Shown here: positions 16,812 through 25,613 of the stretch, in pieces
How positions within the stretch are numbered: position 1 is the stretch's first letter
How the letters are laid out: every line of letters begins with the position of its first letter
Source: Acidobacteriota bacterium
Lineage (GTDB): Bacteria; Acidobacteriota; Vicinamibacteria; Vicinamibacterales; JAFNAJ01
Assembly: GCA_023384575.1 (NCBI GenBank)
Contig: JAHDVP010000050.1
Location: forward strand, 1-34,055
Reading direction: 5' to 3'
Length of the DNA: 34,055 nucleotides
Notes under the pieces: model-generated
What the model saw: the letters and a program-made list of their open reading frames with translations, nothing else
Databases searched by the model: none
What the model was told of the DNA's origin: nothing
Position numbers and translations under genes: made by a program

Positions 16812-16886
16812 CGCCGGGGCCGCTGCCGGCTCGCTCCGGGCCTCAACGTCTCCGGGGAGGCGTCGGCGAACAGGTCGGCCCCGGCG
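16812..16886. terminator. Inverted repeat region between convergent lipoprotein and arsM
   Basis: CGCCGGGGCCG (16812-16822) pairs perfectly with CGGCCCCGGCG (16876-16886). The 53-nt loop contains smaller GC-rich hairpins. This lies in the 94-bp gap between the convergent genes and may end both transcripts; no T tract is present. Confidence 0.4.
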
Positions 16887-16895
16887 TCGCACGGG

Positions 16896-17711
16896 TCAGG
16901 CTGGCCGTCGCGCGCGGATGAACGCGCTCGCGAACTTTCCGTCGACCTGCTCACCCAGCGCCTCGACGTCGATGCCGGCGGCCGTCAGGAAGTCGCGCGC
17001 CTCATCGACGCGGTAGACCCGCCACGGCTCGATGTCGACGTCGACGAAGCCGGCCGTCTCGAGCAGGGTCCGGTACTCGTGCTCGCCGAGCGCGCCGGCG
17101 ACGCAGCCGACCCACAGCTCGATGCTCCGCCGGATCGCCGCGGGCACGTCGCCCCGCACGACGACGTCCGACACGGCGAAGCGGCCGCCGGGCTTCAGCA
17201 CGCGGAAGGCCTCGGCGAGCACGCGGCGCTTGTCGCTCGACAGGTTGATCACGCAGTTGGAGATGATCACGTCGACCGACGCGTCGGGCAACGGGACGTG
17301 CTCGATCTCCCCTTTGAGGAACTCGACGTTCTCGACGCCGGCGCGGGCCTGGTTCGCCCGGGCGAGCTCGAGCATCTCATCGGTCATGTCGAGGCCGTAG
17401 ACCTTGCCCGTCGGTCCGACGCGCCGCGCCGAGAGCAGGACGTCGATGCCGCCGCCCGAGCCGAGATCGAGCACCGTCTCGCCGGGAGCGAGCGCGGCGA
17501 GGGCGGTGGGGTTGCCGCAACCGAGCGAGGCGGCGAGGGCCTCGGCGGGCACGCTGCCCGCCTCGGCGCGATCGTAGAGGTCGGCGGTGATCGGGTCGCT
17601 GGTCCCGCTCGGCGCGCAGCCGCAGCCGCACGACGCCCTGCCGCCGGCGCGCGCCTGGGTGGCGGCGGCGCCGTACTTCGCCTTGATCTCGTCCTTCAGT
17701 GTCTGAGCCAT
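16896..17711 (-). CDS. arsM: Arsenite S-adenosylmethionine methyltransferase
   Basis: The 271-residue enzyme methylates As(III) to methylated, partly volatile arsenicals using SAM. The SAM site is [14 protein letters not shown] (about 80-93). The three conserved arsenic-binding cysteines are at 65 (SLGCGNP), 153 (ISNCVINLS) and 203 (WVGCVAGAL); the 50-residue spacing between the last two matches characterised ArsM. An additional cluster CGCGC lies at 28-32. The N-terminus [20 protein letters not shown] is typical. It is downstream of the arsR-like gene and has its own operator-flanked promoter. No arsenite efflux pump or arsenate reductase is adjacent, so detoxification by methylation may act alone here or with genes elsewhere. 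Confidence 0.92.
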   Translation of the reverse strand: MAQTLKDEIKAKYGAAATQARAGGRASCGCGCAPSGTSDPITADLYDRAEAGSVPAEALAASLGCGNPTALAALAPGETVLDLGSGGGIDVLLSARRVGPTGKVYGLDMTDEMLELARANQARAGVENVEFLKGEIEHVPLPDASVDVIISNCVINLSSDKRRVLAEAFRVLKPGGRFAVSDVVVRGDVPAAIRRSIELWVGCVAGALGEHEYRTLLETAGFVDVDIEPWRVYRVDEARDFLTAAGIDVEALGEQVDGKFASAFIRARRPA

Positions 17712-17760
17712 GGAGCCCTCCCGGGCAGTTGGCCGGCGGATGACGGCCGCCGTTGCCGAT

Positions 17761-17780
17761 GTATCTGCTCATACGAATAT
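17761..17780 (-). promoter_or_regulatory. ArsR-type operator copy 2 (arsM -10 side)
   Basis: GTATCTG (17761-17767), six bases, CGAATAT (17774-17780): a degenerate copy of the perfect palindrome at 17802-17821. It overlaps the candidate arsM -10 and is expected to be bound by the adjacent ArsR. Same 7-6-7 arrangement in all three copies. Confidence 0.5.
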
Positions 17781-17802
17781 ACTAACGGCGCGGTTCCGTC
17801 AA
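17774..17802 (-). promoter_or_regulatory. Candidate arsM promoter between two operators
   Basis: On the minus strand TTGACG (17797-17802) is followed, 17 bp later, by TATTCG (17774-17779); a TATATT at 17776-17781 gives a 15-bp spacing. Operator copies 1 and 2 overlap the -35 and -10 ends respectively. The arsM ATG is about 60 nt downstream. Confidence 0.5.
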
Positions 17803-17821
17803 TATCTGTTTATGCAGATAT
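17802..17821 (-). promoter_or_regulatory. ArsR-type operator copy 1 (perfect palindrome)
   Basis: ATATCTG (17802-17808) and CAGATAT (17815-17821) form a perfect 7-bp inverted repeat with a 6-bp spacer. It overlaps the last codons and stop of arsR and the -35 of the arsM promoter. Dyads of this size are typical targets of ArsR/SmtB dimers. Confidence 0.65.
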
Positions 17822-18250
17822 ATCGGCTGAGCTCCTGGAACCCTGCCTCGGCCGGCTCGCGCGGCTGCAGCAGGCGAAGGCCGTGGCACCGGCCGCGGGC
17901 GGCTCGGCCGGGTCGAGGCCGGCCAGGCGCACCAGCCGCCGCCGGTCGCGCATCGTGGCCGGGACGTGCGTCAGGCAGTGCAGGGCCGCGTCCATGAGCG
18001 TCCTCTCGACCGGGTCGGCGGGCGTGGCCAGCCGGTAGTAGACCCAGAGGCCGTCGCGGCGCGTCTCGACGAGGCCCTCCCGGCGGAGGTACGCCAGGTG
18101 CCTCGACGTCTTGGACTGCGGCAGCCTCAGACTGTCGTGGATGTCGCATACGCAGACCTCTCCCGCCGAGAGCAGCCGCAGGATGCGCAGCCGGGTCGTG
18201 TCGGCCAGCGCCTTGAAGACTGCTTCGAGCCGATCGAGCTGTCGGTCCAT
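17810..18250 (-). CDS. arsR: ArsR-family metalloregulator
   Basis: The 146-residue winged-helix repressor is probably released from DNA by As(III). The helix region LADTTRLRILRLLSAGEVCVCDIHDSL holds the cysteines C33 and C35 of the CVCD motif that bind arsenite in ArsR. The recognition helix is LPQSKTSRHLAYLRREGLV, followed by the wing RRDGLWVYYRL. The C-terminal tail after residue 105 is longer than in the minimal family and contains a CC pair (AFACCSRA). An ATG at 18248-18250 with GGAGGAG just upstream is preferred over the adjacent GTG at 18251-18253. It precedes arsM on the same strand. The two genes are 98 bp apart with the operator-promoter block between them. Confidence 0.88.
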   Translation of the reverse strand: MDRQLDRLEAVFKALADTTRLRILRLLSAGEVCVCDIHDSLRLPQSKTSRHLAYLRREGLVETRRDGLWVYYRLATPADPVERTLMDAALHCLTHVPATMRDRRRLVRLAGLDPAEPPAAGATAFACCSRASRPRQGSRSSADISA

Positions 18251-18259
18251 CACTCCTCC

Positions 18260-18279
18260 GTATCTGGATCAGCAAATAT
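18260..18279 (-). promoter_or_regulatory. ArsR-type operator copy 3 (arsR promoter)
   Basis: GTATCTG (18260-18266), six bases, CAAATAT (18273-18279) repeats the 7-6-7 dyad of the arsM operators. It sits 9 bp upstream of the arsR ATG and overlaps a candidate TTATAT/TATATT -10, so autoregulation of arsR is likely. Confidence 0.6.
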
Positions 18280-18450
18280 AACATGCCGCCTACCGTCGCC
18301 TTCGCCCAAACCGGCGAAAGCGCCCCGCGCCGGCGCGGAACGCGGGGACCCTCGTGCGGGCCGGCCTGCGAGCCCGCGCCACGCCCGCCGGCCCGGCACC
18401 CGTCGTCCGGTGCGGTAGAATCGCCTCACGCGAAGCTGCGTACCTCCCTC

Positions 18451-21400
18451 ATGCCCCACGCCCTGCGCGTGCTGATCGTCGTCGACCACCCCGAGGCGCG
18501 CGCCCTCGTCCGCCTCGAGCTCGAGCGAACCCTGCCCGGATGCGACGTCATCGAGGCGGGCGACGAGCCCGGGTTCGCCCGTGCGCTCGAATCGCAGCGG
18601 TTCGGGGTCGTCATCACCGAATGGCAGCTCGCGTGGAGCGACGGCATCGACGTCTTCCGCCGCGTCACCGCGTGTGCGCCCGAGTGCCCGGTGGTGGTCT
18701 GCACCTCGCACGGCAGCGAGCACGCCGCGGCCGAGGCGCTGAAGGCCGGCTTTGCCGACTACGTGGTCAAGTCGCCGGCGGAGCTGTGGCGGCTCGCGCC
18801 GGCCGTGCGCCACGCACGCCAGCACGCGGCGCGGACCGCGGCGCGGCGCCTCGCGGAAGAGCGCACGGCGTTTCTCGCCGACGTCACGAGCCTGCTCGCC
18901 TCGTCGCTCGACGTGGAGGCGCTCGTCCGCGAGCTCGCCCGGGTCGTGGTGCCGGGCCTTGCCGACTACTGCTTCGTCGACCTCGTGGCCGAGGACGGCG
19001 GCATCCGCCGGGTGGCGGCACACCACGGCGGCCAGGAGGCACACGGCGTACCGAGCGCTGCCGGCTGCGGCGGAGCGCCCGTCGACGCCAATCGCGGCCT
19101 CGGCGCCTCGGTCATCTTCCGCGGCGAGCCGGCCTACGTCCGCGTGGTCGACGAAGACAGCCTGCGTCGGCTGGCGGCCGACGTTCCGGAGCTCGACCTG
19201 GTGAGACGGCTGCGCACGACCTCGTTCGTCGGCGTACCGCTCATCGCCCGAGACCGGACGCTCGGCGCGCTGTCGCTGGCCTACGCCTCGTCGGGACGGC
19301 ACTACACGCCGGGCGACGTCGTGTTCGCCGAGGACCTGGCGCGCCGCGCGGGGCTCGCGATCGACAACGCGCGCCTGTACCGCGACTCCGAGCGCGCGCG
19401 CGCGGAGATCGCCCGGCTCACGACCGACCTGCAGCGCCGCGTCGACGAGCTGCAGACGCTGCTCGACGTCATTCCGATCGGTATCGGCATCGCCGACGAC
19501 CCCGAGTGCCGGCGCATCCGGGTCAACCCCGCGTTCGCCCGGTCCCTCAGCATCGGCATCGACGAGAACGCGTCGCTCAGTGCCCCGGACGCGGAGCGGC
19601 CGGCCTTTCGTGTCGTGCGCGACGGCGCACCCGTCGCACCCGACGATCTGCCGATGCAGTACGCGGCGCGGACGGGCCGCGAGGTGCGCGACATCGAGCT
19701 CGACGTGCAGCATCCCGACGGCACGCGCGTGACGCTCTACGAGTACGCCTCTCCGCTCTTCGACGAACACGGGCGCGTGCGAGGGGCGGTCGGCGCCTTC
19801 CTCGACATCACCGCACGCAAGCGCGCCGAAGAGCGCCTGCGCCTGCTCGAGCGCGCGAGCGTCGCGCTCAACGCCTCGCTCGACTTCGACGAAACGGTGA
19901 CGCAGGTCGCCGCGCTCGTGGTTCCCTTCCTCGCCGACTGGTGCGCCATCGACCTGGTCGATGCGGACGGCCGGCTCGTGCGCCGCGGTGCGGCCCACGC
20001 CGAGCCGGGCCACGACGTCTCGCTCCGGTCCCACGAGGCGGCGTTCCCGTTCCTCGACGCCAGCCCGTTCCACCCCAGCCGAATCATCCTCGACAAGCGC
20101 CCGCAGGTGACGCGGGCCGTGACGCGCACGTGGCTCGAGCAGCACGTGGCGTGCGTCCATCTGGCCGCGGCGAGCGCCTACGGCCTCAGCTCCGTGCTGG
20201 TGACGCCGCTGCTCGGCAAGCACCGTGCCCTGGGCGCACTCTCGCTATTCTCCCGGCAGCCGAGATACCGCGACGACGACGTCGCGCTCGCCGAGGAGCT
20301 GTCGCTGCGCCTCGCCCTGGCGCTCGACAACGCGCGACTCTACGAGGAGGCCCGCGAGGCGAACCGGCTGCGCGACGAGTTCCTCGCGACGGTGTCGCAC
20401 GAGCTGCGTACGCCGCTCAACGCCATGCTGGGCTGGGCCCACCTGCTGCGCACCGGCGCCCTGTCGGCCGAGACGACGACCCGGGCGCTCGAGGCCATCG
20501 AACGCAACGCGACGGCCCAGACCCTCCTGATCGACGACCTGCTCGACGTGGCCCGCGTCGTGTCGGGCAAGCTCCGCCTGTCACCGGATACCGTCGACCT
20601 GCCCGCGCTCGTCCGCAGCGCCGTCGACGCGTTCCGGCCGGCCGCCACCGCGAAGCGCCTCACGCTGGCGCTCCACTTCACGGGTTCCGTCTCGTCGATC
20701 GCCGGCGACGGCGATCGGCTCCGGCAGGTGTGCTGGAACCTGCTGTCGAACGCCGTCAAATTCACGCCGGAGGATGGGCGCGTCGACGTCGAGGTCCGGC
20801 GCGAAGCCGACTCGGTCGAGATCGCCGTACGCGACACCGGCGTCGGCATCTCCCCCGCGTTCCTCCCGCACCTGTTCGAGCGCTTCCGGCAGGCCGACGC
20901 CTCGACCACCCGTCAGCACGGCGGCCTCGGCCTCGGCCTCTCGATCGTCCGTCACCTGGTGGAGCTGCACGGCGGGCGGGTCCGCGCCGAGAGCCGGGGG
21001 CTCGGCCACGGCGCCGTGTTCACCGTCGTGCTGCCCACATCGCGCGCCGACGGGCCACCGCCGTTCCGTCCCGTCGCGGTCGCTGGCCGTCTGGCCGTGT
21101 CAGGCTCGCAAGGCCTGCTGGCCGGCACGCGCCTGCTGGCCGTCGACGACGAGTCAGACGCCCGTGAGCTGCTGCACGCCATCCTGACGGCGGCGGGCGC
21201 GCGCGTGACCGTCGCCGCGTCGGGCGCCGAGGCGTTCGCCGCCTTCCGCCGCGAGCCACCCGATGCCCTCGTGGCCGACCTCGGCCTGCCCGACGAGGAC
21301 GGGTACGCGCTCCTGCGCCGGATTCGCGCCCTGCCGCCGGCCGACGGCGGTACCGCGCCGGCCATCGCGCTCACCGCGTTCGCTCGCGGGTCGGACCGCG

Positions 21401-21507
21401 CCGAGAGCCTGGCCGCCGGCTTCGACCTGCACCTGACGAAACCCGTCGATCCCGACGAGCTCTGCGCGGCGGTGGCCGACCTGGTCGCCTCGCGCCGGAT
21501 CGGGTGA
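18451..21507 (+). CDS. Hybrid histidine kinase (degenerate REC-GAF-PAS-GAF-HisKA-HATPase-REC)
   Basis: This 1018-residue, apparently soluble sensor has no membrane segment. Domains in order: an N-terminal receiver-like domain (1-125), a GAF (about 140-310, TSFVGVPLIARDRTLGALSL), a PAS (about 325-450), a second GAF (about 450-615, SSVLVTPLLGKHRALGALSL), HisKA with H650 in ATVSHELRTPLNAMLGWAHL, HATPase with RQVCWNLLSNAVKFT, RDTGVGISP and GGLGLGLSIVRHLVELHGG, and a C-terminal receiver with D943 (VADLGLPDEDGY). In the first receiver the phosphoacceptor Asp is replaced by E57 (VVITEWQLAW) and the acidic pair is reduced to D12, so it probably cannot be phosphorylated. The start at 18451 (MPHALRV) was chosen because it sits directly before the first receiver strand. 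It is divergent from arsR, but a role in arsenic sensing is not indicated. Confidence 0.85.
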   Translation: MPHALRVLIVVDHPEARALVRLELERTLPGCDVIEAGDEPGFARALESQRFGVVITEWQLAWSDGIDVFRRVTACAPECPVVVCTSHGSEHAAAEALKAGFADYVVKSPAELWRLAPAVRHARQHAARTAARRLAEERTAFLADVTSLLASSLDVEALVRELARVVVPGLADYCFVDLVAEDGGIRRVAAHHGGQEAHGVPSAAGCGGAPVDANRGLGASVIFRGEPAYVRVVDEDSLRRLAADVPELDLVRRLRTTSFVGVPLIARDRTLGALSLAYASSGRHYTPGDVVFAEDLARRAGLAIDNARLYRDSERARAEIARLTTDLQRRVDELQTLLDVIPIGIGIADDPECRRIRVNPAFARSLSIGIDENASLSAPDAERPAFRVVRDGAPVAPDDLPMQYAARTGREVRDIELDVQHPDGTRVTLYEYASPLFDEHGRVRGAVGAFLDITARKRAEERLRLLERASVALNASLDFDETVTQVAALVVPFLADWCAIDLVDADGRLVRRGAAHAEPGHDVSLRSHEAAFPFLDASPFHPSRIILDKRPQVTRAVTRTWLEQHVACVHLAAASAYGLSSVLVTPLLGKHRALGALSLFSRQPRYRDDDVALAEELSLRLALALDNARLYEEAREANRLRDEFLATVSHELRTPLNAMLGWAHLLRTGALSAETTTRALEAIERNATAQTLLIDDLLDVARVVSGKLRLSPDTVDLPALVRSAVDAFRPAATAKRLTLALHFTGSVSSIAGDGDRLRQVCWNLLSNAVKFTPEDGRVDVEVRREADSVEIAVRDTGVGISPAFLPHLFERFRQADASTTRQHGGLGLGLSIVRHLVELHGGRVRAESRGLGHGAVFTVVLPTSRADGPPPFRPVAVAGRLAVSGSQGLLAGTRLLAVDDESDARELLHAILTAAGARVTVAASGAEAFAAFRREPPDALVADLGLPDEDGYALLRRIRALPPADGGTAPAIALTAFARGSDRAESLAAGFDLHLTKPVDPDELCAAVADLVASRRIG

Positions 21508-21520
21508 GCCGGTTCGGCCG

Positions 21521-21937
21521 TCAGTCTGCGGGCGGACGCGCCGGCTGCGACACCACGAACTCGGCCAGCGTGCGGTCCATGCCGCCCACGTGCCCGTGGT
21601 GCCAGTCGCGGATCGCCCGCAGCGTCTCGAGGCCGAGCTTCGCGTCGCCCGCCCGGTGGCTGTCGCGGACTTTCTGGATGTGCGAGATGAGCGTGTCGTG
21701 CTCGGCGACGTGCGCCTCGTAGAACGGGTAGCTGTGAAAGCGCATCAGCAGCTGTTCCGTGAGGAAGTGCACGTTGGTGAGCTCCACGAGCTGATCGAGG
21801 AGCGTCTCGACCTCGGCGCCGCCGCGCCCCTCCGACAGGGCACGCTCGATGGCCTCGATCAGCCGCGCCTGGAGACGGTGCTCGCCGTCGATGGCGGCCA
21901 GGCCGGTCGTCGGAACGGAAGAAGGCGCGTCGCTCAT
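21521..21937 (-). CDS. Bacteriohemerythrin
   Basis: The 138-residue protein is a four-helix bundle with a diiron O2-binding site. All family ligands are visible in order: His in IDGEHR, His and Glu in HFLTEQLLMRFHSYPF, His in EAHVAEHD, and His, His and Asp in DWHHGHVGGMD. Such proteins bind oxygen for storage, delivery or sensing. The start is the ATG at 21935-21937, with GGGAG upstream; further upstream open frame lacks family similarity. It is convergent with the hybrid kinase (14-bp gap) and divergent from cstA. A single-domain form like this is usually soluble. Confidence 0.9.
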   Translation of the reverse strand: MSDAPSSVPTTGLAAIDGEHRLQARLIEAIERALSEGRGGAEVETLLDQLVELTNVHFLTEQLLMRFHSYPFYEAHVAEHDTLISHIQKVRDSHRAGDAKLGLETLRAIRDWHHGHVGGMDRTLAEFVVSQPARPPAD

Positions 21938-21977
21938 TGTCGGGAACTCCCTGACACGGTGGCCGGTGTCTCCGGCG

Positions 21978-21986
21978 AACATATCA
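21978..21986 (-). promoter_or_regulatory. Candidate extended -10 of the bacteriohemerythrin gene
   Basis: TG, one base, TATGTT on the minus strand, 40 nt before the ATG. No clear -35, as is usual for extended -10 promoters. Confidence 0.35.
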
Positions 21987-22019
21987 CGGTCGCCGCCCCG
22001 CTTCGACCTCGTCTGGGCG

Positions 22020-22025
22020 TACAAT
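22020..22025 (+). promoter_or_regulatory. Candidate -10 of cstA
   Basis: TACAAT lies 24 nt before the cstA ATG; GAGG at 22037-22040 could be its ribosome site. No convincing -35. Confidence 0.35.
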
Positions 22026-22049
22026 GGCGGACGCCCGAGGGACGCCCGC

Positions 22050-23828
22050 ATGAACATCCTCCTCCCGGTCTTCGCGGCCCTGGTCGCGTTCTGGGTCGCG
22101 CTCCGCTTCTACCCGCGGTTCATCGCGCGGGTGTTCGGCGAGGACGACCGCAACCCGCCACCCTCGGTCGCCCTCGCCGACGACCGCGACTTCGTCGAGA
22201 GCCGCTCGCACGTCGTCTTCGCGCAGCACTTCGCGGCCATTGCCGGCGCGGGGCCGATTGTCGGGCCGACGCTGGCGCTGGCCTTCGGCTGGCAGCCCGT
22301 CTGGTTGTGGATCGTCCTCGGCGGCATCTTCTTCGGCGCGGTCCACGACATGTCGGTGCTCTTCACGAGCGTGCGCGAGAAGGGGAGCACGATCGCCGCC
22401 ATCGCGCGGCGGACGCTCGGCCCGGTGGGGTACCTGCTCAACCTCGTCGTCTTGATCTTCGTCCTCACCATCATCAACGCGATCTTCCTGAACCTGTCGG
22501 TCACCGCGCTGACGTCGACCTACCCCCTCGCGGCCCTCGGCCTCGGCGAGGGACAGACACTCCTGAACACGGCCACGGAGGGCGGCGTCGTGGTGGCCCG
22601 CATCGGCGGCATCGCGACGACCTCGGTGTTCGTCATCACGGCGTGCGCGCCGCTCATCGGCTGGATGATCCGTCGCCGCCAGCTGCCGGTCCGCACGGCG
22701 TACGTGATCGCGTTCGCCGTCGCCGTCACCAGCGTGGTGCTCGGCTTCCGGTTCCCGATCACGCTCGACGGCGACACGTGGCGGTACGTGATGACGACGT
22801 ACATCTTCGTCGCCTGCTGGGTGCCCGTGTGGCTGCTGCTCCAGCCGCGCGACTTCACCAACGTCCAGATCCTCTACGGCGGCGTGCTGCTCGTGGGCGT
22901 GTCGGTCGTCATCGGCGGCCTCGCGCACGGGGTGACCATCCAGGCGCCGGCCTTCGATCTGGCGGCGGGCGAGGCGGCGCTGCGCGCGACGATCTGGCCG
23001 ATCCTCTTCATCACGGTCGCCTGCGGCGCCATCAGCGGCTTTCACAGCCTCGTCGCGAGCGGCACCACCGTGCGGCAGATGCCGCGCGAGAGCGACGCGC
23101 GCCGCATCGGGTACGGCGCGATGATCCTCGAGAGCCTGCTGGCGGTGCTGGTCCTGATGGCCGTGGCATCGATGCTCTCCCAGCGCGAGTACCTCGACAT
23201 CGTCTACCCGGCCGATCGGCCGTCGAACCCCATTCTCGGCTTCGCCCTGGGCACCGGCCGGCTGGTGAACCAGGCGATGCCGTTCGTGCCGGTCGCGGTG
23301 GCCACGGTGTTCGGCATCCTCATGATCGAGGGGTTCGTCGTCACGACGCTCGACACGGCCGTGAGGCTCTGCCGGTACCTGATCGAGGAATTCTGGAACG
23401 TCGTGTGCGCCGGGGCGGCCCCCGCGTGGCTGCGGAGCCCACTGACGAACACCGCGCTGGCCGTGGCGCTGATGTTCGCGTTCGCGGTCAGCTCGACCGT
23501 GCGACAGATGTGGCCCGTCTTCGGTGCCGGCAACCAGCTGCTCGCCGCGCTCGCGCTGACGACGGTGTCGGTCTGGCTCGTACAGCGGGCCCGGAGGCAC
23601 GCCTTCGCGCTCGTCCCGGCCGTCTTCATGGTCGCCACGACGCTCGCCGCCCTCGTGCTGCTCGTCCGGGCCAACTTCGCGCCCGGAGGGAACCAGATCC
23701 TCGGGCTCACCGCCGGGTCGCTCTTCGTCCTCGCCCTTGGCGTGGTCGTCGTCGGGGTGTCGCGGTTCAGCCAGGCGGTGCAGGCCCACGCGAGCAACGG
23801 CCGGGCGACGGGCGGCGCCCTGCACTGA
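22050..23828 (+). CDS. cstA: CstA family transporter (carbon starvation / pyruvate or peptide permease)
   Basis: The 592-residue protein has many membrane segments and the CstA signature: SRSHVVFAQHFAAIAGAGPIVGP, GGIFFGAVHDMSVLFTSVREKG and ACGAISGFHSLVASGTTVRQM, all conserved in the family. E. coli CstA is a pyruvate/peptide permease made under carbon starvation; YjiY/BtsT is the pyruvate:H+ paralogue. At 592 residues this is the shorter bacterial form (E. coli CstA is about 700). It starts at ATG 22050-22052, directly before the first hydrophobic segment ILLPVFAALVAFWVAL. No regulator of the BtsSR type is visible beside it; the hybrid kinase upstream is on the same strand but separated by the hemerythrin gene. 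Confidence 0.92.
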   Translation: MNILLPVFAALVAFWVALRFYPRFIARVFGEDDRNPPPSVALADDRDFVESRSHVVFAQHFAAIAGAGPIVGPTLALAFGWQPVWLWIVLGGIFFGAVHDMSVLFTSVREKGSTIAAIARRTLGPVGYLLNLVVLIFVLTIINAIFLNLSVTALTSTYPLAALGLGEGQTLLNTATEGGVVVARIGGIATTSVFVITACAPLIGWMIRRRQLPVRTAYVIAFAVAVTSVVLGFRFPITLDGDTWRYVMTTYIFVACWVPVWLLLQPRDFTNVQILYGGVLLVGVSVVIGGLAHGVTIQAPAFDLAAGEAALRATIWPILFITVACGAISGFHSLVASGTTVRQMPRESDARRIGYGAMILESLLAVLVLMAVASMLSQREYLDIVYPADRPSNPILGFALGTGRLVNQAMPFVPVAVATVFGILMIEGFVVTTLDTAVRLCRYLIEEFWNVVCAGAAPAWLRSPLTNTALAVALMFAFAVSSTVRQMWPVFGAGNQLLAALALTTVSVWLVQRARRHAFALVPAVFMVATTLAALVLLVRANFAPGGNQILGLTAGSLFVLALGVVVVGVSRFSQAVQAHASNGRATGGALH

Positions 23829-23856
23829 ACACCGGCGACACGGCGCCCCCGCGCGA

Positions 23857-23869
23857 CGCGTGTCACGCG
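23857..23869. repeat. Odd-centred palindrome between convergent cstA and the TPP enzyme gene
   Basis: CGCGTG-T-CACGCG is fully symmetric, in the 48-bp gap of two convergent genes. A hairpin would have a short stem, so terminator function is only a possibility. Confidence 0.3.
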
Positions 23870-23876
23870 GCCCGGT

Positions 23877-25613
23877 TCAGATCGAGATCGACCCTTTCCG
23901 GAAGTCGGTCTCGCCGAGGTGCACGTTGACGAGCACCGGCCGGCCCTCGCGGGCGACGGCCTTCGCGGCCTCGAACACGTCTCCAGCCGTCTCCGGGCGA
24001 TCGATCAGGAAGCCGGCCGCGCCGAAGGCTTCGGCGACCCGGTGATAGTCGGTCCGCGCCAGGCGCGTGGCGACGTCGCTTGCGAGGATCTCGACCTGCT
24101 CCCGCGCGATCTGTGCCCACTTCGCGTCGTTACCGACGACGGCGATGACCGGCAGCCGGTGCCTCACGAACGTGTCGAACTCGGCCAGGCTGAAGCCAAC
24201 GGCCCCGTCGCCGAAGAGCAGCCAGATTTCGCTGTCGGGCCTGGCCGCGGCCGCCCCGATCCCGAAACCGGCGCCGACACCGAGCGTGCCGAACACGCCG
24301 GGATCGAGCCACGACAACGGGCGCCGGGGCTGCACGATGTACGACGCGGTCGCGACGAAGTCGCCGCCGTCAGCGACGACGACGCTGTCGTCGCCGAGGT
24401 GACGCTCGATCTCCTGACAGATCCAGATGGGGTTGACCGGATCGACCGGCGTGAGCGACCTCTCGTCGATCTCGACCTCCCGCGCCTCGTCTCGGGCCCG
24501 GAGCAGGTCGAGCCAGCGTGCCCAGCGCCCCGACGCGACCCGGCGCGACGCGAGTGCGCGCAGCAGCAGGTCAGGGTCGGCCTCGATGCCGAGGGTCGGC
24601 CGCCGGTTCTTCCGCAACTCGTGCCGGTCGCGGCCCACCGTCACGAGCGTCGCCTTCGCGGCGATGTGACGGCCGTAATCGAGCCGGAAATCGCAGGGGA
24701 CCCCCGCGAGGCAGACGACGTCGGCCTCGCGCAGCGCCTGCTTGCGCTGGTGCCGCAGCTGCAGCGGATGCCCGCGACCGAGCAGGCCCCGCGCCATGCC
24801 GGACAGGAACGTCGGCATGCCGAGCGACCCGACCGCGTCGGCGAGCGCCGACGCCTCGCGCGGCGCGACGAGGGCCTGGCTGCCGACGACCAGGACCGGG
24901 CGCTCCGCGCGTTCGAGCCACCGCGCGACGCGCGCGACGTTCGCGTCGGACGCCGTCTGCCGGCCCGGCGGTCCCGGCACCGCTGCCGGGGAGCTCCGGG
25001 CCGCGTCGCGGAACAGCCGATCGAGGTGCCGCTGCAGGTACCAGCGGCGTACGGCACCGCCAATCGACCCCCTGGCGGGCGCATCGACGCCGTACCACTG
25101 CCGCACCACGTTCTCGTCGTACAGCAGGTCGACCGGACACTCGACAACGACCGGACCGGGCACGCCGTGCTGCGCGCGACGGAAGGCCTCTTCGACGAGC
25201 GGCACGAGCTCGCCGACCGAGCGCGCCGAGGCGGCCCACGACACGTGGGGACGGAAGAGCGCCATCTGGTCGATGTCCTGCAGCGATCCCCGTCCACGGA
25301 GGATCGTCGCCGTGGCGCCGACGAGCAGCACAAGCGGTGACGCGGCGAGCTGGGCGTTCTTCACCGCGGTGATCGTGTTCGTGGCCCCAGGCCCGGCGGT
25401 CACGGCGGCGACCCCGGGGATGCCCGTCAGCCGCGACGTGGCATCGGCCGCGAAGACCGCGGTCGCCTCGTCGCGTGTGTCGATGACACGCAGGCCCCTC
25501 GCGGCCGAAGCGACGAGAATCGGGGAGATGTGCCCGCCGCACAAGGTGAAGATCGTTTCGACGCCCTGCCGCAACAGCACGTCGGCGACGAGGTCGCCGC
25601 CAGTGCGGGTCAT
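23877..25613 (-). CDS. Thiamine diphosphate-dependent lyase, ILVBL/HACL2-like (acetolactate synthase family)
   Basis: The 578-residue enzyme has the three-domain fold of acetolactate synthase-like enzymes. The N-terminal half [34 protein letters not shown] with the cofactor-activating Glu at 49, [20 protein letters not shown] and [14 protein letters not shown] follows human ILVBL/HACL2 (2-hydroxyacyl-CoA lyase 2) more closely than biosynthetic IlvB. The C-terminal TPP motif is [15 protein letters not shown] with the partner Asn in VVGNDAKW. No IlvN-type small subunit lies nearby, which also argues against branched-chain synthesis. The probable reaction is cleavage of 2-hydroxyacyl-CoA or a related C-C bond. 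Its ATG overlaps the MATE stop (ATGA at 25610-25613), so the two are coupled. Confidence 0.82.
   Translation of the reverse strand: MTRTGGDLVADVLLRQGVETIFTLCGGHISPILVASAARGLRVIDTRDEATAVFAADATSRLTGIPGVAAVTAGPGATNTITAVKNAQLAASPLVLLVGATATILRGRGSLQDIDQMALFRPHVSWAASARSVGELVPLVEEAFRRAQHGVPGPVVVECPVDLLYDENVVRQWYGVDAPARGSIGGAVRRWYLQRHLDRLFRDAARSSPAAVPGPPGRQTASDANVARVARWLERAERPVLVVGSQALVAPREASALADAVGSLGMPTFLSGMARGLLGRGHPLQLRHQRKQALREADVVCLAGVPCDFRLDYGRHIAAKATLVTVGRDRHELRKNRRPTLGIEADPDLLLRALASRRVASGRWARWLDLLRARDEAREVEIDERSLTPVDPVNPIWICQEIERHLGDDSVVVADGGDFVATASYIVQPRRPLSWLDPGVFGTLGVGAGFGIGAAAARPDSEIWLLFGDGAVGFSLAEFDTFVRHRLPVIAVVGNDAKWAQIAREQVEILASDVATRLARTDYHRVAEAFGAAGFLIDRPETAGDVFEAAKAVAREGRPVLVNVHLGETDFRKGSISI

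Noticed and set aside
18451-21507. Arsenic-sensing role for the hybrid kinase because it is divergent from arsR
   Set aside because: It has no Cys-rich sensor motif, and the ArsR operator lies only on the arsR side of the gap.
23857-23869. Palindrome as an operator
   Set aside because: It lies between convergent genes, where no promoter is expected, and has only a 6-bp arm; kept only as a low-confidence repeat.
23877-25613. Biosynthetic acetolactate synthase (IlvB)
   Set aside because: No IlvN-like subunit or ilv genes nearby, and the N-terminal half fits ILVBL/HACL2 better.
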